From DASRBN01 sp035294305 (lineage in GTDB: Bacteria; Chloroflexota; Ktedonobacteria; Ktedonobacterales; Ktedonobacteraceae), in NCBI GenBank assembly GCA_035294305.1, contig DATGLD010000045.1:186001-250000 (forward strand): DNA of 64,000 nucleotides. The letters run 5' to 3'. The position numbers were made by a program, and so were the translations under genes. The notes under the pieces were generated by a model. The model worked only from the letters and a program-made list of their open reading frames with translations. It had not been told where the DNA came from and made no database searches. Below, piece by piece: positions 34,550 to 43,978 of this stretch (the first letter of the stretch is position 1; every line of letters begins with the position of its first letter).

Positions 34550-35422
34550 TTATAATTTACGGGCCACGATTTGCAGCCAGTTGCGAGGTATCTCAGTGAT
34601 TCCCAGTTCCTGTCCCGCCTGGTAGACCGATATTCCCAACGCTGCGGCCCCCACAGGCAATGGAACGCCTGGCAGGGCTCCCTCGATGAATAACCAGTAT
34701 TGACCGATATCGTGGTACGAATCGACTGTCATGATGGCACATTCCTGCCTGGCATCGACACTATCGAAGCCGCTCTGTTTGAGCATGTCTATGTATTCCT
34801 CGGGCGTTAGCCATTGCATCGCCGTCGCTTTTGATTCGCGTGCCAGGCGTATTTCGGGGTGTTCCTTACGCAGCCATCCCACAGCGCGGCGTGTCCAGAG
34901 GCGGTAAAAACGCTCGGTTCCCTCAACGTAAGTACCCTCGTAAAAGCCACTATTGCAGGCAAATAGACCGCCAGGGGCAAGAATGCTGGCCATCAAGCAA
35001 AATGCCGGGAGCTTGTCAGAGAGCAGGTGAATGGCGTTGCAAAAGAATGCGGCATCAGCATTCCGCACGATTTTTGGGAGATCACCGGCCTCCCCCTGGA
35101 TAAAATCCGTGTGGATTCCCGAGCCTTCTAACCCGGCTTCTTCCATGCCTCTTTGGGCACGTCGCAACGCTTCCGCCGATGGGTCTACGCCGATGATGTG
35201 TGCCTGCCTACCATGACGGCGAATCTCTTGCGCGATGAGTCGAGAAATAGCTCCGGTTCCACAGGCCATATCCACGATGGTCAGTGTTGATCGATTAGGG
35301 CCAGTTGCGAAAGGCGCAAGTGCGCGCCGGACAAGCGAGCGATTAATCTCGGCATAAAAATCGTGGGCCGCGAAAGCCTCAAACGTATATTGGTTGGTTT
35401 CCTCTGTTTCAATCAAAGTCAT
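34550..35422 (-). CDS. Class I SAM-dependent methyltransferase
   Basis: ATG 35422 follows AAAGGAG and gives 290 aa; the longer upstream frame has no site. Motif I is LTIVDMACGTGAISRLIAQE, the acidic loop IIGVDPSAEALRRAQ, and motif II/IV DAAFFCNAIHLLSD followed by FCLMASILAPGGLFACNSG. This is the pattern of Methyltransf_11/25 enzymes on small molecules or lipids. It lies 75 bases after fabG-like SDR on the same strand, so the two may act in one lipid or secondary-metabolite pathway; the substrate is unknown. Confidence 0.85.
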   Translation of the reverse strand: MTLIETEETNQYTFEAFAAHDFYAEINRSLVRRALAPFATGPNRSTLTIVDMACGTGAISRLIAQEIRRHGRQAHIIGVDPSAEALRRAQRGMEEAGLEGSGIHTDFIQGEAGDLPKIVRNADAAFFCNAIHLLSDKLPAFCLMASILAPGGLFACNSGFYEGTYVEGTERFYRLWTRRAVGWLRKEHPEIRLARESKATAMQWLTPEEYIDMLKQSGFDSVDARQECAIMTVDSYHDIGQYWLFIEGALPGVPLPVGAAALGISVYQAGQELGITEIPRNWLQIVARKL

Positions 35423-35497
35423 AGCGTGGTCTCCTTTGTATAGGGCGATAATTACCCGTTTAGAGGAGAACCACGCCAAATTTGTTTCATTTATTTA

Positions 35498-36262
35498 TTA
35501 GATGTGCATTGCCATTCCGCCATCAACACAGATGATCTGGCCGGTGATGTAGCCGGCCTCCGGTAAACAGAGGAAATGGATCGTTGCCGCCACCTCTTCA
35601 GGTGTACCGAAACGCCCTAGAGGTGTGATGTCAAGCATGTATTTTCGCTGCTGTTCTGATAGGGTGGAGGTCAGTTCTGTTGGTACGAAGCCGGGCGCGA
35701 TTGCGTTGGCTGTGATATTACGACTCGCCATTTCGCGTGCTGTACTGATGGTCAGCGCGATAATGGCGGCCTTGGATGCGCTATAATTCGCCTGACCCGC
35801 GTTTCCTAGCAGGCCCGCTACCGAAGCAACGTTGACGATGCGTCCCCAGCGGGCCCTCATCATGCCACGCAGAGCAGCTTTCGTGCAAAGGAAAGCCGAA
35901 TATAAGTTCGTATGGATGACATGTTCGAAATCGGCAAGTGGCATCTGTAAGATAAGCTTGTCGCGTGTCGTTCCGGCATTATTGACTAAAATAGAGATGG
36001 GGCCGAGTTCTGCATGTGCCTCATTGAAGAGCCGGGTGACCTGTTCTTCCTGGCTGACATCGGCTTGAATTGCGATACAGCGCCTGCCCAGCGCCTTGAT
36101 GCTGTCCCTGGTCTCATTTGCGGCACCGGCATTGCTACGATAATTTATGACGATATCAGCCCCTGAGCGTGCCAGCCGCTCTGCTGTTGCTCGCCCGAGC
36201 CCCTGGCTGCTGCCCGTTACCAAGGCGATTTTTCCTGCTAATGGCATCTGCTGTTCAGTCAT
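35498..36262 (-). CDS. fabG: 3-oxoacyl-ACP reductase-like SDR
   Basis: The 254-aa product has the full FabG signature: IALVTGSSQGLGRATAERLA, ILVNNAGTTRDKLI, then NVASVAGLLGNAGQANYSASKAA with the Ser-Tyr-Lys set, and NAIAPGFVPTELTSTLS and GQIICVDGGMAMHI at the C-terminus. FabG reduces 3-oxoacyl-ACP with NADPH. The NNAGTTRD form is characteristic of true FabG/PhaB. It may also work in polyketide or PHA metabolism; genome-wide, several FabG copies are common. It is followed by a methyltransferase gene. Confidence 0.85.
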   Translation of the reverse strand: MTEQQMPLAGKIALVTGSSQGLGRATAERLARSGADIVINYRSNAGAANETRDSIKALGRRCIAIQADVSQEEQVTRLFNEAHAELGPISILVNNAGTTRDKLILQMPLADFEHVIHTNLYSAFLCTKAALRGMMRARWGRIVNVASVAGLLGNAGQANYSASKAAIIALTISTAREMASRNITANAIAPGFVPTELTSTLSEQQRKYMLDITPLGRFGTPEEVAATIHFLCLPEAGYITGQIICVDGGMAMHI

Positions 36263-36456
36263 ACTAGTTTCTCCTCAGGAGTTGCTTTATATCCCATCCC
36301 AACCAGCCCACCGATGCTAGTATAGCACATTATCCTTTATGGCTATGTTAGAACGCCTGATAATCGCGGTAGTCCTTGCATGACTGCCAGCCGTAAATAA
36401 AGCAAATCAAACAAATGGAGATTTTTGATGAACTGGCGAAGTGCCAGCAGGCTTGA

Positions 36457-37887
36457 CTAATTTGTCTTTGCCCGTCTTTTCTCGTTTCGTCCTTTCCTGG
36501 AATTGGCTTTACCAGCTCCTCCAGCGGGTCTATTTCCCCGGGTGTCTGATTGAGGTGCGCTTTCCAGTGGAGCGTGAGAATGGCCGTTCGATGTTTGTGG
36601 CATCAAAAGAGTATCCTCAGCCGGCTGTTCCATGAATGAATCCGGGTCTGGAGCTTGCACCCTATGGCCATTCGTGCCGTTTGTCGCGGCTCCATTGTGT
36701 GAATGGTTCGCATGCTCATGCGAGATATCAGAATCATCTGGGATCGGCAAAGCGCTAGCACCGGCTGTTTGAAGCTGGTCTATAAGCTCTTTATGGGTCG
36801 CAAATTCAGCGATGACCCGCTCGAAAGTATCTTCAAGCGGGCCGTTCTGCGAAATAGTATCTTCTTTGTCCGGCAGTAACCGGTTGGCAGGTTCAGGCGC
36901 TTCAAACTGGGCAGCCAGTGGTGGTTGAAGCGTATCAGATATATCCGAGAGTATTTCGCCCGTGGCTGGCTGCTTTTCGGTAGTTTCAGGCAATGTGAAG
37001 GCAGGTGCCACCTCGATGGCATTGGGAAGTAACCCCAACTGTTTGACCTCCTCGGATGATTTAAGGGAAACCAGAGGACTAGATTCAGTGTATACCGTCA
37101 GACGAATGCTGGGGATACGCGGCAGTGTCACATCGGCATGTTCATCAAATCGCGTTGTATCATCGAACGTGGTGGAGTAGGCCTGATCCGCTGTCAGGTT
37201 GCGGGCGCCACGTAAATCCGCGCCATTGAGAAGTGCATTATGCATGTCCGTTACGAGAAAATTAACATTTTTCAATATAGCAGACCGCAAATCAGCTCCT
37301 GAAAGGTCGGCGCCGGAGAGATCAGCGCCCGTCAGATCAGCACCCGCGAGGCATGCCCCCCTCAGGTCGGCCATGTAGAAGTTGGTGCCTCTCAATTGCG
37401 CTTCTCTGAAATCGGCCCGGACAAGATAACGATGGGAAAGATTGTGCCCGCTCAGATCGGCTCCGCAGAAAGTAGGGGGACGCCAGTTCTTCAATGGCTG
37501 CTGGCGCTGATCGTCTTCGATGGCAGGCAGCGGCGTCTCATCTATATGGGGAAGTCTGGCCAGTTCATGTTCCAGGTTCAATTTGCCCATTACTGCTTCA
37601 AATTCCTGTACCATGGCTGCAACGCGTTCCTGATCTTTAATTTCCCATGTTTGCCAGTTCTGCTGTATCTGCTTCACTTGATTTGCCAGCTTTTTCTCGA
37701 CTTCAAGGGCATGGTTGGCCTGGCGTACTTCCCAGGTGCGCATCTGAGCCTCCTGCGCTCGTTGCCAGGCCTCTTGCTGCACATAGAGTTTCAGCAGCGC
37801 GCGAGATTGCACTCGTATCGCTATATAGGTACCTGCGAGAGCTACAAGCAGGGCAATTAAGGCGCTCAACAAAAATATCTGGATCAT
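36457..37887 (-). CDS. Membrane-anchored pentapeptide-repeat protein
   Basis: The 476-aa protein opens with one transmembrane helix (LLSALIALLVALAGTYIAIR), a long coiled coil (about residues 35-110, rich in Gln, Glu and Lys), and then about 20 pentapeptide units of A(D/N)LXX type (GADLTGADLSGADLSGADLR) from about residue 150 to 235. The remaining 230 residues are low complexity, acidic and Asn/His-rich, and end in a basic tail (RKGRNEKRRAKTN). The pentapeptide helix is a scaffold; function unknown. The order membrane anchor, coiled coil, repeat and disordered tail suggests a cytoplasmic membrane-tethered platform. Confidence 0.85.
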   Translation of the reverse strand: MIQIFLLSALIALLVALAGTYIAIRVQSRALLKLYVQQEAWQRAQEAQMRTWEVRQANHALEVEKKLANQVKQIQQNWQTWEIKDQERVAAMVQEFEAVMGKLNLEHELARLPHIDETPLPAIEDDQRQQPLKNWRPPTFCGADLSGHNLSHRYLVRADFREAQLRGTNFYMADLRGACLAGADLTGADLSGADLSGADLRSAILKNVNFLVTDMHNALLNGADLRGARNLTADQAYSTTFDDTTRFDEHADVTLPRIPSIRLTVYTESSPLVSLKSSEEVKQLGLLPNAIEVAPAFTLPETTEKQPATGEILSDISDTLQPPLAAQFEAPEPANRLLPDKEDTISQNGPLEDTFERVIAEFATHKELIDQLQTAGASALPIPDDSDISHEHANHSHNGAATNGTNGHRVQAPDPDSFMEQPAEDTLLMPQTSNGHSHAPLESAPQSDTRGNRPAGGAGKANSRKGRNEKRRAKTN

Positions 37888-38087
37888 TCTGACTTACCTC
37901 ATTTTATGTCCGTCTGTCTATGTGTAACCTAAGGGGTCTATTTACTTTTTGCCAGTGTGTCTATCTACTATAAACCAGTCATGCAAATTTTTCGATCTTT
38001 ATCACCATTCAGGCCTATGCCATTTCTCCTTTTCCGCTTGTATTCTTGCTTTTATTGTATGCTGAGAGGAGATATACGCAGCTATAG

Positions 38088-38357
38088 CGGGTTGGATATA
38101 AAAGAGGATATCAGCGGGGTCTGGCAACCAGGCTTGAACAGGCCTGGCAGGAGCAGCAACGACAATTATCATTGCTTTCGACTCACAGCCGGCAGATAAT
38201 TGCCCATCACAGGGGGCACTACATTCATCTAGAGGAGCCAGAACTGGTCGTGGAGGCAATCCGCTCCTGGTTGAACTGGTACGAAGAGGCGGCTATTTCT
38301 TCAACAATATACCTGATAGAAATTTGGCCGGTTAACTTTCATGGCATCACCTGCTAA
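38088..38357 (+). pseudogene. Remnant: C-terminal end of a second alpha/beta-hydrolase
   Basis: This open frame reads GLATRLEQAWQEQQRQLSLL, then HSRQIIAHHRGHYIHLEEPE and LVVEAIRSWLNWYEEAA. The GHYIHL with catalytic His and the EPELVVEAI helix are the usual end of an alpha/beta-hydrolase, but a TAG at 38085 closes the frame and no N-terminal half lies before it. It is a decayed gene tail. The rest of the 589-base gap (37888-38087 and 38358-38476) shows no gene. Confidence 0.65.
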
Positions 38358-38476
38358 CAGTATACGAGGCAATATACATGTAGCGGTCTTCCATGGGCTA
38401 TAATTAGTAACATAGGTCAAATTTCAAGCTTCATAGGACAAATATTTTATACTCCACAATGGGAAGGTGGCCGTGC

Positions 38477-39529
38477 GTGTCTCAAATCAAAGGACCGGCT
38501 CTATTTCTGGCACAATTCGTGCAGGACGTTCCTCCTTACAACACTCCGGAAAACATTACCCAGTGGGCCAGGGAACTCGGTTTCACCGGCGTGCAGCTTC
38601 CGGCCTGGGAAAAGCGCCTGATTGACCTTGATAAAGCGGCGGAATCGAAGCAATATTGCGATGATCTCAAGGGGAGTTGTAATGGGTTGGTGATCACGGA
38701 ACTGGCTACGCACCTCATCGGCCAGTTAGTGGCTGTTCACCCTGCCTACGATGTACAATTCGATGCCTTCGCGCCGGAAGCGCTACATGGGCATCCACAG
38801 GAACGTACTGCGTGGGCGATGGATCAGATGCTTAAAGCAATGCAGGCCTCGCACAATCTGGGACTGCAGGTCATGCCGACTTTTTCGGGAGCCTTTCTGT
38901 GGCATACCATGTATCCCTGGCCGCAACGCCCCACCGGGCTGGTAGAACTCGGCTTTCAAGAACTGGCAAAGCGCTGGCTGCCCTTGCTCAACAAAGCTGA
39001 TGAGTATGGCATCGACCTGGCCTACGAAATTCACCCTGGCGAAGACCTGCACGATGGCGTTACCTTCGAGCGCTTCCTGGCGGCCACCGGCAATCATCCG
39101 CGAGTGCGCATTTTATACGACCCGTCCCATTTCATCTTGCAATGCCTGGATTACATCGGCTACCTGGACTGCTATAAAGACTATATTCGCGCGTTTCATG
39201 TCAAGGATGCTGAATATCATGCTTCACCCAGGTCGGGTGTCTATGGTGGCTATTCGGATTGGAAAGATCGTCCCGGGCGCTTCCGCAGTCCTGGTGACGG
39301 GCAGGTCGATTTCAAGCGTGTCTTCTCCAAGTTGACGCAAAATGGTTTCGATGGCTGGGCTGTGCTTGAATGGGAAGACTGCATCAAGGATTCTGAGCAG
39401 GGGGCGCGCGAAGGGGCCGCATTCATTCGCAGCATGCTCATCGACGTGCCGACCCGTGCTTTTGATGATTTCGCGGGCGGAGCGCAGGATGTTGAAACCA
39501 ACTATCGCATATTGGGGTTGCAACCATGA
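38477..39529 (+). CDS. Sugar phosphate isomerase/epimerase (xylose-isomerase-like TIM barrel)
   Basis: GTG 38477, seven bases after GGGAAGGTGG, gives 350 aa; ATG 38459 is the alternative. The TIM barrel has NITQWARELGFTGVQLPAWE, VMPTFSGAFLWHTMYPWPQ, DLAYEIHPGEDLHDG, RVRILYDPSHFILQCLD and YIRAFHVKDAEYH, with metal-type residues Glu, Asp-x-x-His and His-x-x-Asp, and a late Glu in WAVLEWED. It is a COG1082-type enzyme, often in inositol or unusual-sugar catabolism. It overlaps the following Gfo/Idh/MocA gene by four bases (ATGA), so the two act in one pathway. Confidence 0.88.
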   Translation: MSQIKGPALFLAQFVQDVPPYNTPENITQWARELGFTGVQLPAWEKRLIDLDKAAESKQYCDDLKGSCNGLVITELATHLIGQLVAVHPAYDVQFDAFAPEALHGHPQERTAWAMDQMLKAMQASHNLGLQVMPTFSGAFLWHTMYPWPQRPTGLVELGFQELAKRWLPLLNKADEYGIDLAYEIHPGEDLHDGVTFERFLAATGNHPRVRILYDPSHFILQCLDYIGYLDCYKDYIRAFHVKDAEYHASPRSGVYGGYSDWKDRPGRFRSPGDGQVDFKRVFSKLTQNGFDGWAVLEWEDCIKDSEQGAREGAAFIRSMLIDVPTRAFDDFAGGAQDVETNYRILGLQP

Positions 39530-40671
39530 AACAGGATATTTCGCAGAGAAAATTGCGCGCCGGTATCGTTGGCGGCGGCCAGGGTTCATTCATTGGCGCG
39601 GTACATCGCATCGCTGCCGAACTGGATGGACAGGCCGAGGTTGTAGCGGGAGCAATGTCAACCGATCTCCAACGCGCCGAAGCGTCGGCAAGGGCGTGGT
39701 ACCTGGAACGCTCGTACAAGAACTTCGAGGAGATGGCTGAGACCGAAGCCGGTTTGCCTGATGGCATCGATTTTGTTATGGTAACCGTGCCCAATCACCT
39801 GCACTACCGGGTGGCACGCGCGTTTCTGGGACATGGTATCCATGTCGTATGCGATAAGCCCATGACCTTCAATCTGGAAGAGGCCCAGGCGCTTGTAAAG
39901 CTCGTCGAAGGGCAGAAGTTAATTTTTGCCTTAACGCATAACTATACCGGCTATCCTGCTGTAAGGCACGCGCGCCATCTTGTCCGCACAGGCGCAATCG
40001 GCACGATTCGTAAGGTACTGGTAGAATACATACAGGACTGGCTGATGGAGCCGGTTGAGCGCGTAGGAAACAAGCAGGCCTCCTGGCGTACCGATCCCAC
40101 GAAGTCGGGTATCGCGGGTGCAGTTGGAGATATCGGTACCCATGCGGAAAACCTGCTTGAATTTATTACCGGCCTGAAAATAGTGGCAGTGTGCGCGGAT
40201 TTGACGGCTTTCATCGAGGGCAGGCAATTGGACGACGATGCGAACATGCTGCTGCGCCTGGAAAATGGCGGAAAAGGTGTTCTGACCTGTTCGCAGATTG
40301 CGGCTGGCGAGGAGAATGCGCTGAGTATCCGTATCTATGGCAGCAAAGCGGGTCTCGAATGGCACCAGATGGAGCCGAATACACTGCTCTTCAAGCAACC
40401 AGGGCAGCCGGTCCAGGTGCTGCGAACGGGTTTAGCCTATATGAGCGACGAGGCTAAAGCCCTGACGCGCCTGCCGGCGGGGCATCCAGAGGGTTTTCTG
40501 GAAGCTTTCGCCAATATCTACCGCCTGGCAATTGCCGATATCCGGCGGGTCGAGTCGGGTGCATCACCAGAAGGCGGCTATCCCACGGTCTATGATGGCC
40601 TGCGCGGCATGCAATTTATCACAAAAGCCGTCGAAAGCTCGCAAAAAGGGGGTATCTGGGTAGACTTTTAA
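39526..40671 (+). CDS. Gfo/Idh/MocA-family oxidoreductase
   Basis: The 381-aa protein has an N-terminal NAD(P)-binding fold (RAGIVGGGQGSFIGAVHRIA), the family EKP-like motif as GIHVVCDKPMTF, and a C-terminal beta-sheet domain with GIAGAVGDIGTHAENLLEF carrying the D-x-x-x-H catalytic pair. These enzymes oxidise or reduce sugars and polyols, such as myo-inositol and glucose-fructose. It is translationally coupled to the upstream sugar isomerase. The exact sugar is unknown. Confidence 0.9.
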   Translation: MKQDISQRKLRAGIVGGGQGSFIGAVHRIAAELDGQAEVVAGAMSTDLQRAEASARAWYLERSYKNFEEMAETEAGLPDGIDFVMVTVPNHLHYRVARAFLGHGIHVVCDKPMTFNLEEAQALVKLVEGQKLIFALTHNYTGYPAVRHARHLVRTGAIGTIRKVLVEYIQDWLMEPVERVGNKQASWRTDPTKSGIAGAVGDIGTHAENLLEFITGLKIVAVCADLTAFIEGRQLDDDANMLLRLENGGKGVLTCSQIAAGEENALSIRIYGSKAGLEWHQMEPNTLLFKQPGQPVQVLRTGLAYMSDEAKALTRLPAGHPEGFLEAFANIYRLAIADIRRVESGASPEGGYPTVYDGLRGMQFITKAVESSQKGGIWVDF

Positions 40672-40766
40672 GAACTTTTCTGCGCCCTTCAATCGTTATC
40701 TATTAATAGGAAGCAACCAGAAGGCAATATATTCTATAGACTTAAAACCGCACCTTGCCGGTGCCG

Positions 40767-41915
40767 ATGAAAGATGAACCTATGCATCAAGCTGATACCA
40801 AAAAATCTCTTTCGTTATGGGCAAGTATTAAAAAAGCATCGTTCTGTGTTCTCGCAGGCTGTTTCTTTTTGCTCAGTGCGTGCAGCGGAACGGCAACGCA
40901 GAATACGACGCACGCAAATGTAAATAATAGTCCAACACCTATCGTTACTCCGACCATTAGCATCGCCCAGCAAAACGAGGGAAATGCTGAACTCCAGACC
41001 TTTCAGCAATGGATTGCCTTGATGCAGCAGTATCATGGTGATGTGACCACCTACCAGCAGCAGTATAGCAGCGACCAGCAGGCTCTCCAAGGGGCTACAA
41101 GCAGCAGCGCTTATACTCATGCATTACATACCTTGCAAGGTCATGTCGCTGCTATCCGTATTCCAGCGATGAAGGCCGAGACTATGGACTTATTCAAAGA
41201 ATTGCAATCGGAAGCGAACAGTTTTGGGAAACAACATACCTATCACGATTCGTATGATAATACGACGTACCCACTCGGCTACCAGTACGGGCCAACTGGC
41301 GCTACCGGCCCTTTATGGTTGCAGGGCGAAATAGACTCGGCCCAGACGCTCGACGACTACCAGCAAGCCATCGAAGACCTGAACATGGACCTGACGAATT
41401 TTCAAGCGATGGTGCAGGACTATAGCGACAAGACCCCCTACAACCAGGTACACCAGAGCGATATTCAATTGTTGCAGCATTACGGCTACATGCACTCGAA
41501 GGTCGTGGTGGTTTCCATTATCGAGCAGGCCATGCGCATCTATGACAATGGGAAGCTGGTCAACGCCTTCCTGGTTGTGACGGGGCAGCCGGACCTGCCG
41601 ACACCGCCGGGAACCTGGTGGGTCGAGGGGAAAAAATCACCGACCGAATTTAAAGCCGATGTACCGCCATCCTCTCCATACTGGTATCCACCGACACCGA
41701 TCCACTATGCCATGCAATTTCATAGCAATGGCTACTTCTTGCACGATAGCTGGTGGCGCACCGAATATGGTCCGGGAACAAACTTCCCGCACCTCGATCC
41801 CGGCGGCACGCAATATTCCATTCATGGCTCGCATGGCTGTGTCAACCTGTCTGAGAACGATGCTGGCTGGCTGTATAACTTCGTGCAACTCTATACACAC
41901 GTCCTCATTTACTAG
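40767..41915 (+). CDS. L,D-transpeptidase (YkuD) lipoprotein
   Basis: The 382-aa product (start ATG 40767; ATG 40782 also possible) has a lipoprotein signal (FCVLAGCFFLLSACSG). The N-terminal half is a Gln/Tyr-rich helical region with no clear family. The C-terminal YkuD domain runs from about residue 245: VVVSIIEQAMRIYDNGKLV starts it, and HGSHGCVNLSENDAGWLY is the catalytic His-x-Ser-His-Gly-Cys motif. Such enzymes cross-link peptidoglycan or attach proteins, using the Cys nucleophile. The presence of peptidoglycan-modifying enzymes fits a monoderm wall. It is convergent with the ThDP enzyme, 14 bases away. Confidence 0.88.
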   Translation: MKDEPMHQADTKKSLSLWASIKKASFCVLAGCFFLLSACSGTATQNTTHANVNNSPTPIVTPTISIAQQNEGNAELQTFQQWIALMQQYHGDVTTYQQQYSSDQQALQGATSSSAYTHALHTLQGHVAAIRIPAMKAETMDLFKELQSEANSFGKQHTYHDSYDNTTYPLGYQYGPTGATGPLWLQGEIDSAQTLDDYQQAIEDLNMDLTNFQAMVQDYSDKTPYNQVHQSDIQLLQHYGYMHSKVVVVSIIEQAMRIYDNGKLVNAFLVVTGQPDLPTPPGTWWVEGKKSPTEFKADVPPSSPYWYPPTPIHYAMQFHSNGYFLHDSWWRTEYGPGTNFPHLDPGGTQYSIHGSHGCVNLSENDAGWLYNFVQLYTHVLIY

Positions 41916-41929
41916 GGCCTGCCTCATCC

Positions 41930-43600
41930 CTACCATTCCCTGGCGGGTAAAGGTACCTCGATCAGCGTTGGGCCTGGATTTTGTATGGCTTTGCTGATTG
42001 CATCCCTGAGTGCTTCGGGACCTCCTGCTCGCATCGCACGAAGATGGAAGGCCTGGGCCAGCGCAACATAGTCGGGGGCGACCAGGTCGGTGGCAATGTA
42101 GCGACTGCCGAAACGCCTGTGCTGGTCGCTCTTGACGGCGGTGTAGGTTGCATCGTTGAAGATCACCGTCACGACCGGCAATTGTTCTTGCACCGCGGTT
42201 GCCAGTTCACCAACATTGAGCAGGAATCCACCGTCGCCACAAAGCGCTACAACGGGCTTATCGGGTGCTGCTACCTGGGCACCGAGCGCCAAAGGAAGAC
42301 CACAGCCTATCGCGCAGAGTTCCGAGGCATGTATGAAGGTGCGCGGTTCGTAGACAGGCAGGTATTGGGTGCTGGCGTATCCCAGCATCGTCATATCTGT
42401 CGCGATAATGCCATTCCGTGGCAGTCCCTCGCGCACCCCATCAAGCAGAGCGACGGCCTCTCCATAGGCGCGACGAGCGCGGCTAAGCAGCGCTTGCTTG
42501 ATCTCCGCAATCTCATCCGTGCGCGGCATAGCTTTGATGGGATAATTTCTGAGTTCGGCAAGTAATGCCCCGAGCGTGAGACGGGCATCGGCAGCGATGC
42601 CAATTCTGGCTGGATAATTATATCCAATTTCAGAGGGATCAATATCGACGTGGATCAACTGGGCCGGCAGCGGAAGGCCCAGATCGCTTGTTCTCAGTGT
42701 GCGCAGTTTCCCGCCCTCTAGAACCGTGACGTTCGTGCGCTGTGCTCCAAGTTTGCTTCCAACAACCAGGACCACGTCGGAGCTTTCAACCAGTGGCTGT
42801 AATTCGCGCGGAGCATAGCCGCGAGATGGGATGACAAGTGGATGATCGCTCGGAAGCACGTCATGGCTCTTAGCGCCGAGCAGGACGGGAGCCTGGAGAA
42901 GTTCGGCCAGTTGTGTCAACTGCTCATTTGCTCGCGCAAAAGTGACGCCAGAGCCGGCAATAATCAAGGGATGTTGGGCCGCGCTTAACATGTGTGCTGC
43001 CGCTATTATTGCTTCGTGTGAGGGGCGTGGTAGCTCGTCTTCAGAAGGTGTTGGTGAAGGGATATCGACTTCGGCTTGGGCTTCCAGGAGATCGAGCGGA
43101 ATTTCCAGGTAAGCGCCGCGGGAACGCCCTGAACGCATGACGCGAAAAGCATCCGCGAGCGCGCCCGGAATCTCCTCTACGCGCTCGACAGCGCGAGTCC
43201 AACCGGCCAGCGCCTCCATCATGCCCAGCTGGTTTTTCAAGCCATGCAGCTCACCCCGGAAATGCCCTTTCGAGGCCCGCGGTAAGCTGGTGCTGATTGC
43301 GAGCAACGGAATAGAGTCAGTAAAAGCATCCGCAATGGGGGTAGCGACATTGGTAACGCCCGGCCCTGTGATGGTGCAGACGACGCCGGGGCAACCTGAG
43401 ATACGCGCGTACCCGTCTGCCATGAAACCGGCGCCTTGCTCATGACGCGCGAGTATATGGCGCAATCCGGGTTCTTGCAGTATTGCATCGTAAAGTGGCA
43501 GCGTATGCACACCTGGTATGCCAAAAATTGTATCAACATTGTAAGCTCGTAAGGTAGCAATGACAGCCTGTGCGCCAGTTAAATTCTGTTTGTTCTTCAC
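41930..43600 (-). CDS. Thiamine-diphosphate-dependent decarboxylase/acetolactate-synthase-like enzyme
   Basis: GTG 43600 follows GGGAGAG and is preferred to ATG 43633. The 556-aa protein has the N-terminal Pyr domain with catalytic Glu (RHEQGAGFMADGYARISG), the central Rossmann-like domain (PLIIAGSGVTFARANEQ) and the C-terminal ThDP-binding motif (VVALCGDGGFLLNVGELAT ... NDATY). Family members include acetolactate synthase, benzoylformate decarboxylase and the AruI/IlvB-like enzymes. The specific reaction cannot be read. It is divergent from a branched-chain amino acid transporter, which suggests a 2-oxo acid from amino acid catabolism as substrate. Confidence 0.85.
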   Translation of the reverse strand: MKNKQNLTGAQAVIATLRAYNVDTIFGIPGVHTLPLYDAILQEPGLRHILARHEQGAGFMADGYARISGCPGVVCTITGPGVTNVATPIADAFTDSIPLLAISTSLPRASKGHFRGELHGLKNQLGMMEALAGWTRAVERVEEIPGALADAFRVMRSGRSRGAYLEIPLDLLEAQAEVDIPSPTPSEDELPRPSHEAIIAAAHMLSAAQHPLIIAGSGVTFARANEQLTQLAELLQAPVLLGAKSHDVLPSDHPLVIPSRGYAPRELQPLVESSDVVLVVGSKLGAQRTNVTVLEGGKLRTLRTSDLGLPLPAQLIHVDIDPSEIGYNYPARIGIAADARLTLGALLAELRNYPIKAMPRTDEIAEIKQALLSRARRAYGEAVALLDGVREGLPRNGIIATDMTMLGYASTQYLPVYEPRTFIHASELCAIGCGLPLALGAQVAAPDKPVVALCGDGGFLLNVGELATAVQEQLPVVTVIFNDATYTAVKSDQHRRFGSRYIATDLVAPDYVALAQAFHLRAMRAGGPEALRDAISKAIQNPGPTLIEVPLPAREW

Positions 43601-43978
43601 ACTCTCTCCCTGTTGCAATGATATGCGGTCCACTTTCGTGCCCGTAAAGCCAGGTTCGATGATGCGTCACCCGGCAGAAGCAGTGGGGTGTACAGTTGAA
43701 TGTCAATTACTATCATAACACGAAAGCCGGCCACGCGTCGTATGTCTTCTAAAAATATGAGCACAGCGTCTATTGCGGAGTAAGCAATGATAGTGTATAG
43801 TATTCGTAATATTGTGGTGGTTTCCGGCCCACCATCTTCTCTCTTATATTGAATCCGCGCGGTTATATACCGGCAAATCAATGTAGGTGTATGATTTGCG
43901 GCTGACACACTCGATCCCGCTCATCCTTTAATGTGACTGACTCATAAGATAGCAAGTGCTCTACCGGGGAGGAAGTGA
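43601..43978. promoter_or_regulatory. Divergent intergenic region, thdp gene / livF
   Basis: 378 bases hold the outward promoters of the ThDP gene and the transporter operon. No consensus -35/-10 pair, clear palindrome or RNA structure stands out. A short AT-rich block near 43790-43815 (GATAGTGTATAGTATTC) is the most promoter-like part. The livF ATG is preceded by GGGGAGGAAG. Confidence 0.4.

Noticed and set aside
37957..38199. 80-aa plus-strand frame upstream of the hydrolase remnant
   Set aside because: Different frame from the remnant, no ribosome-binding site and no family resemblance.
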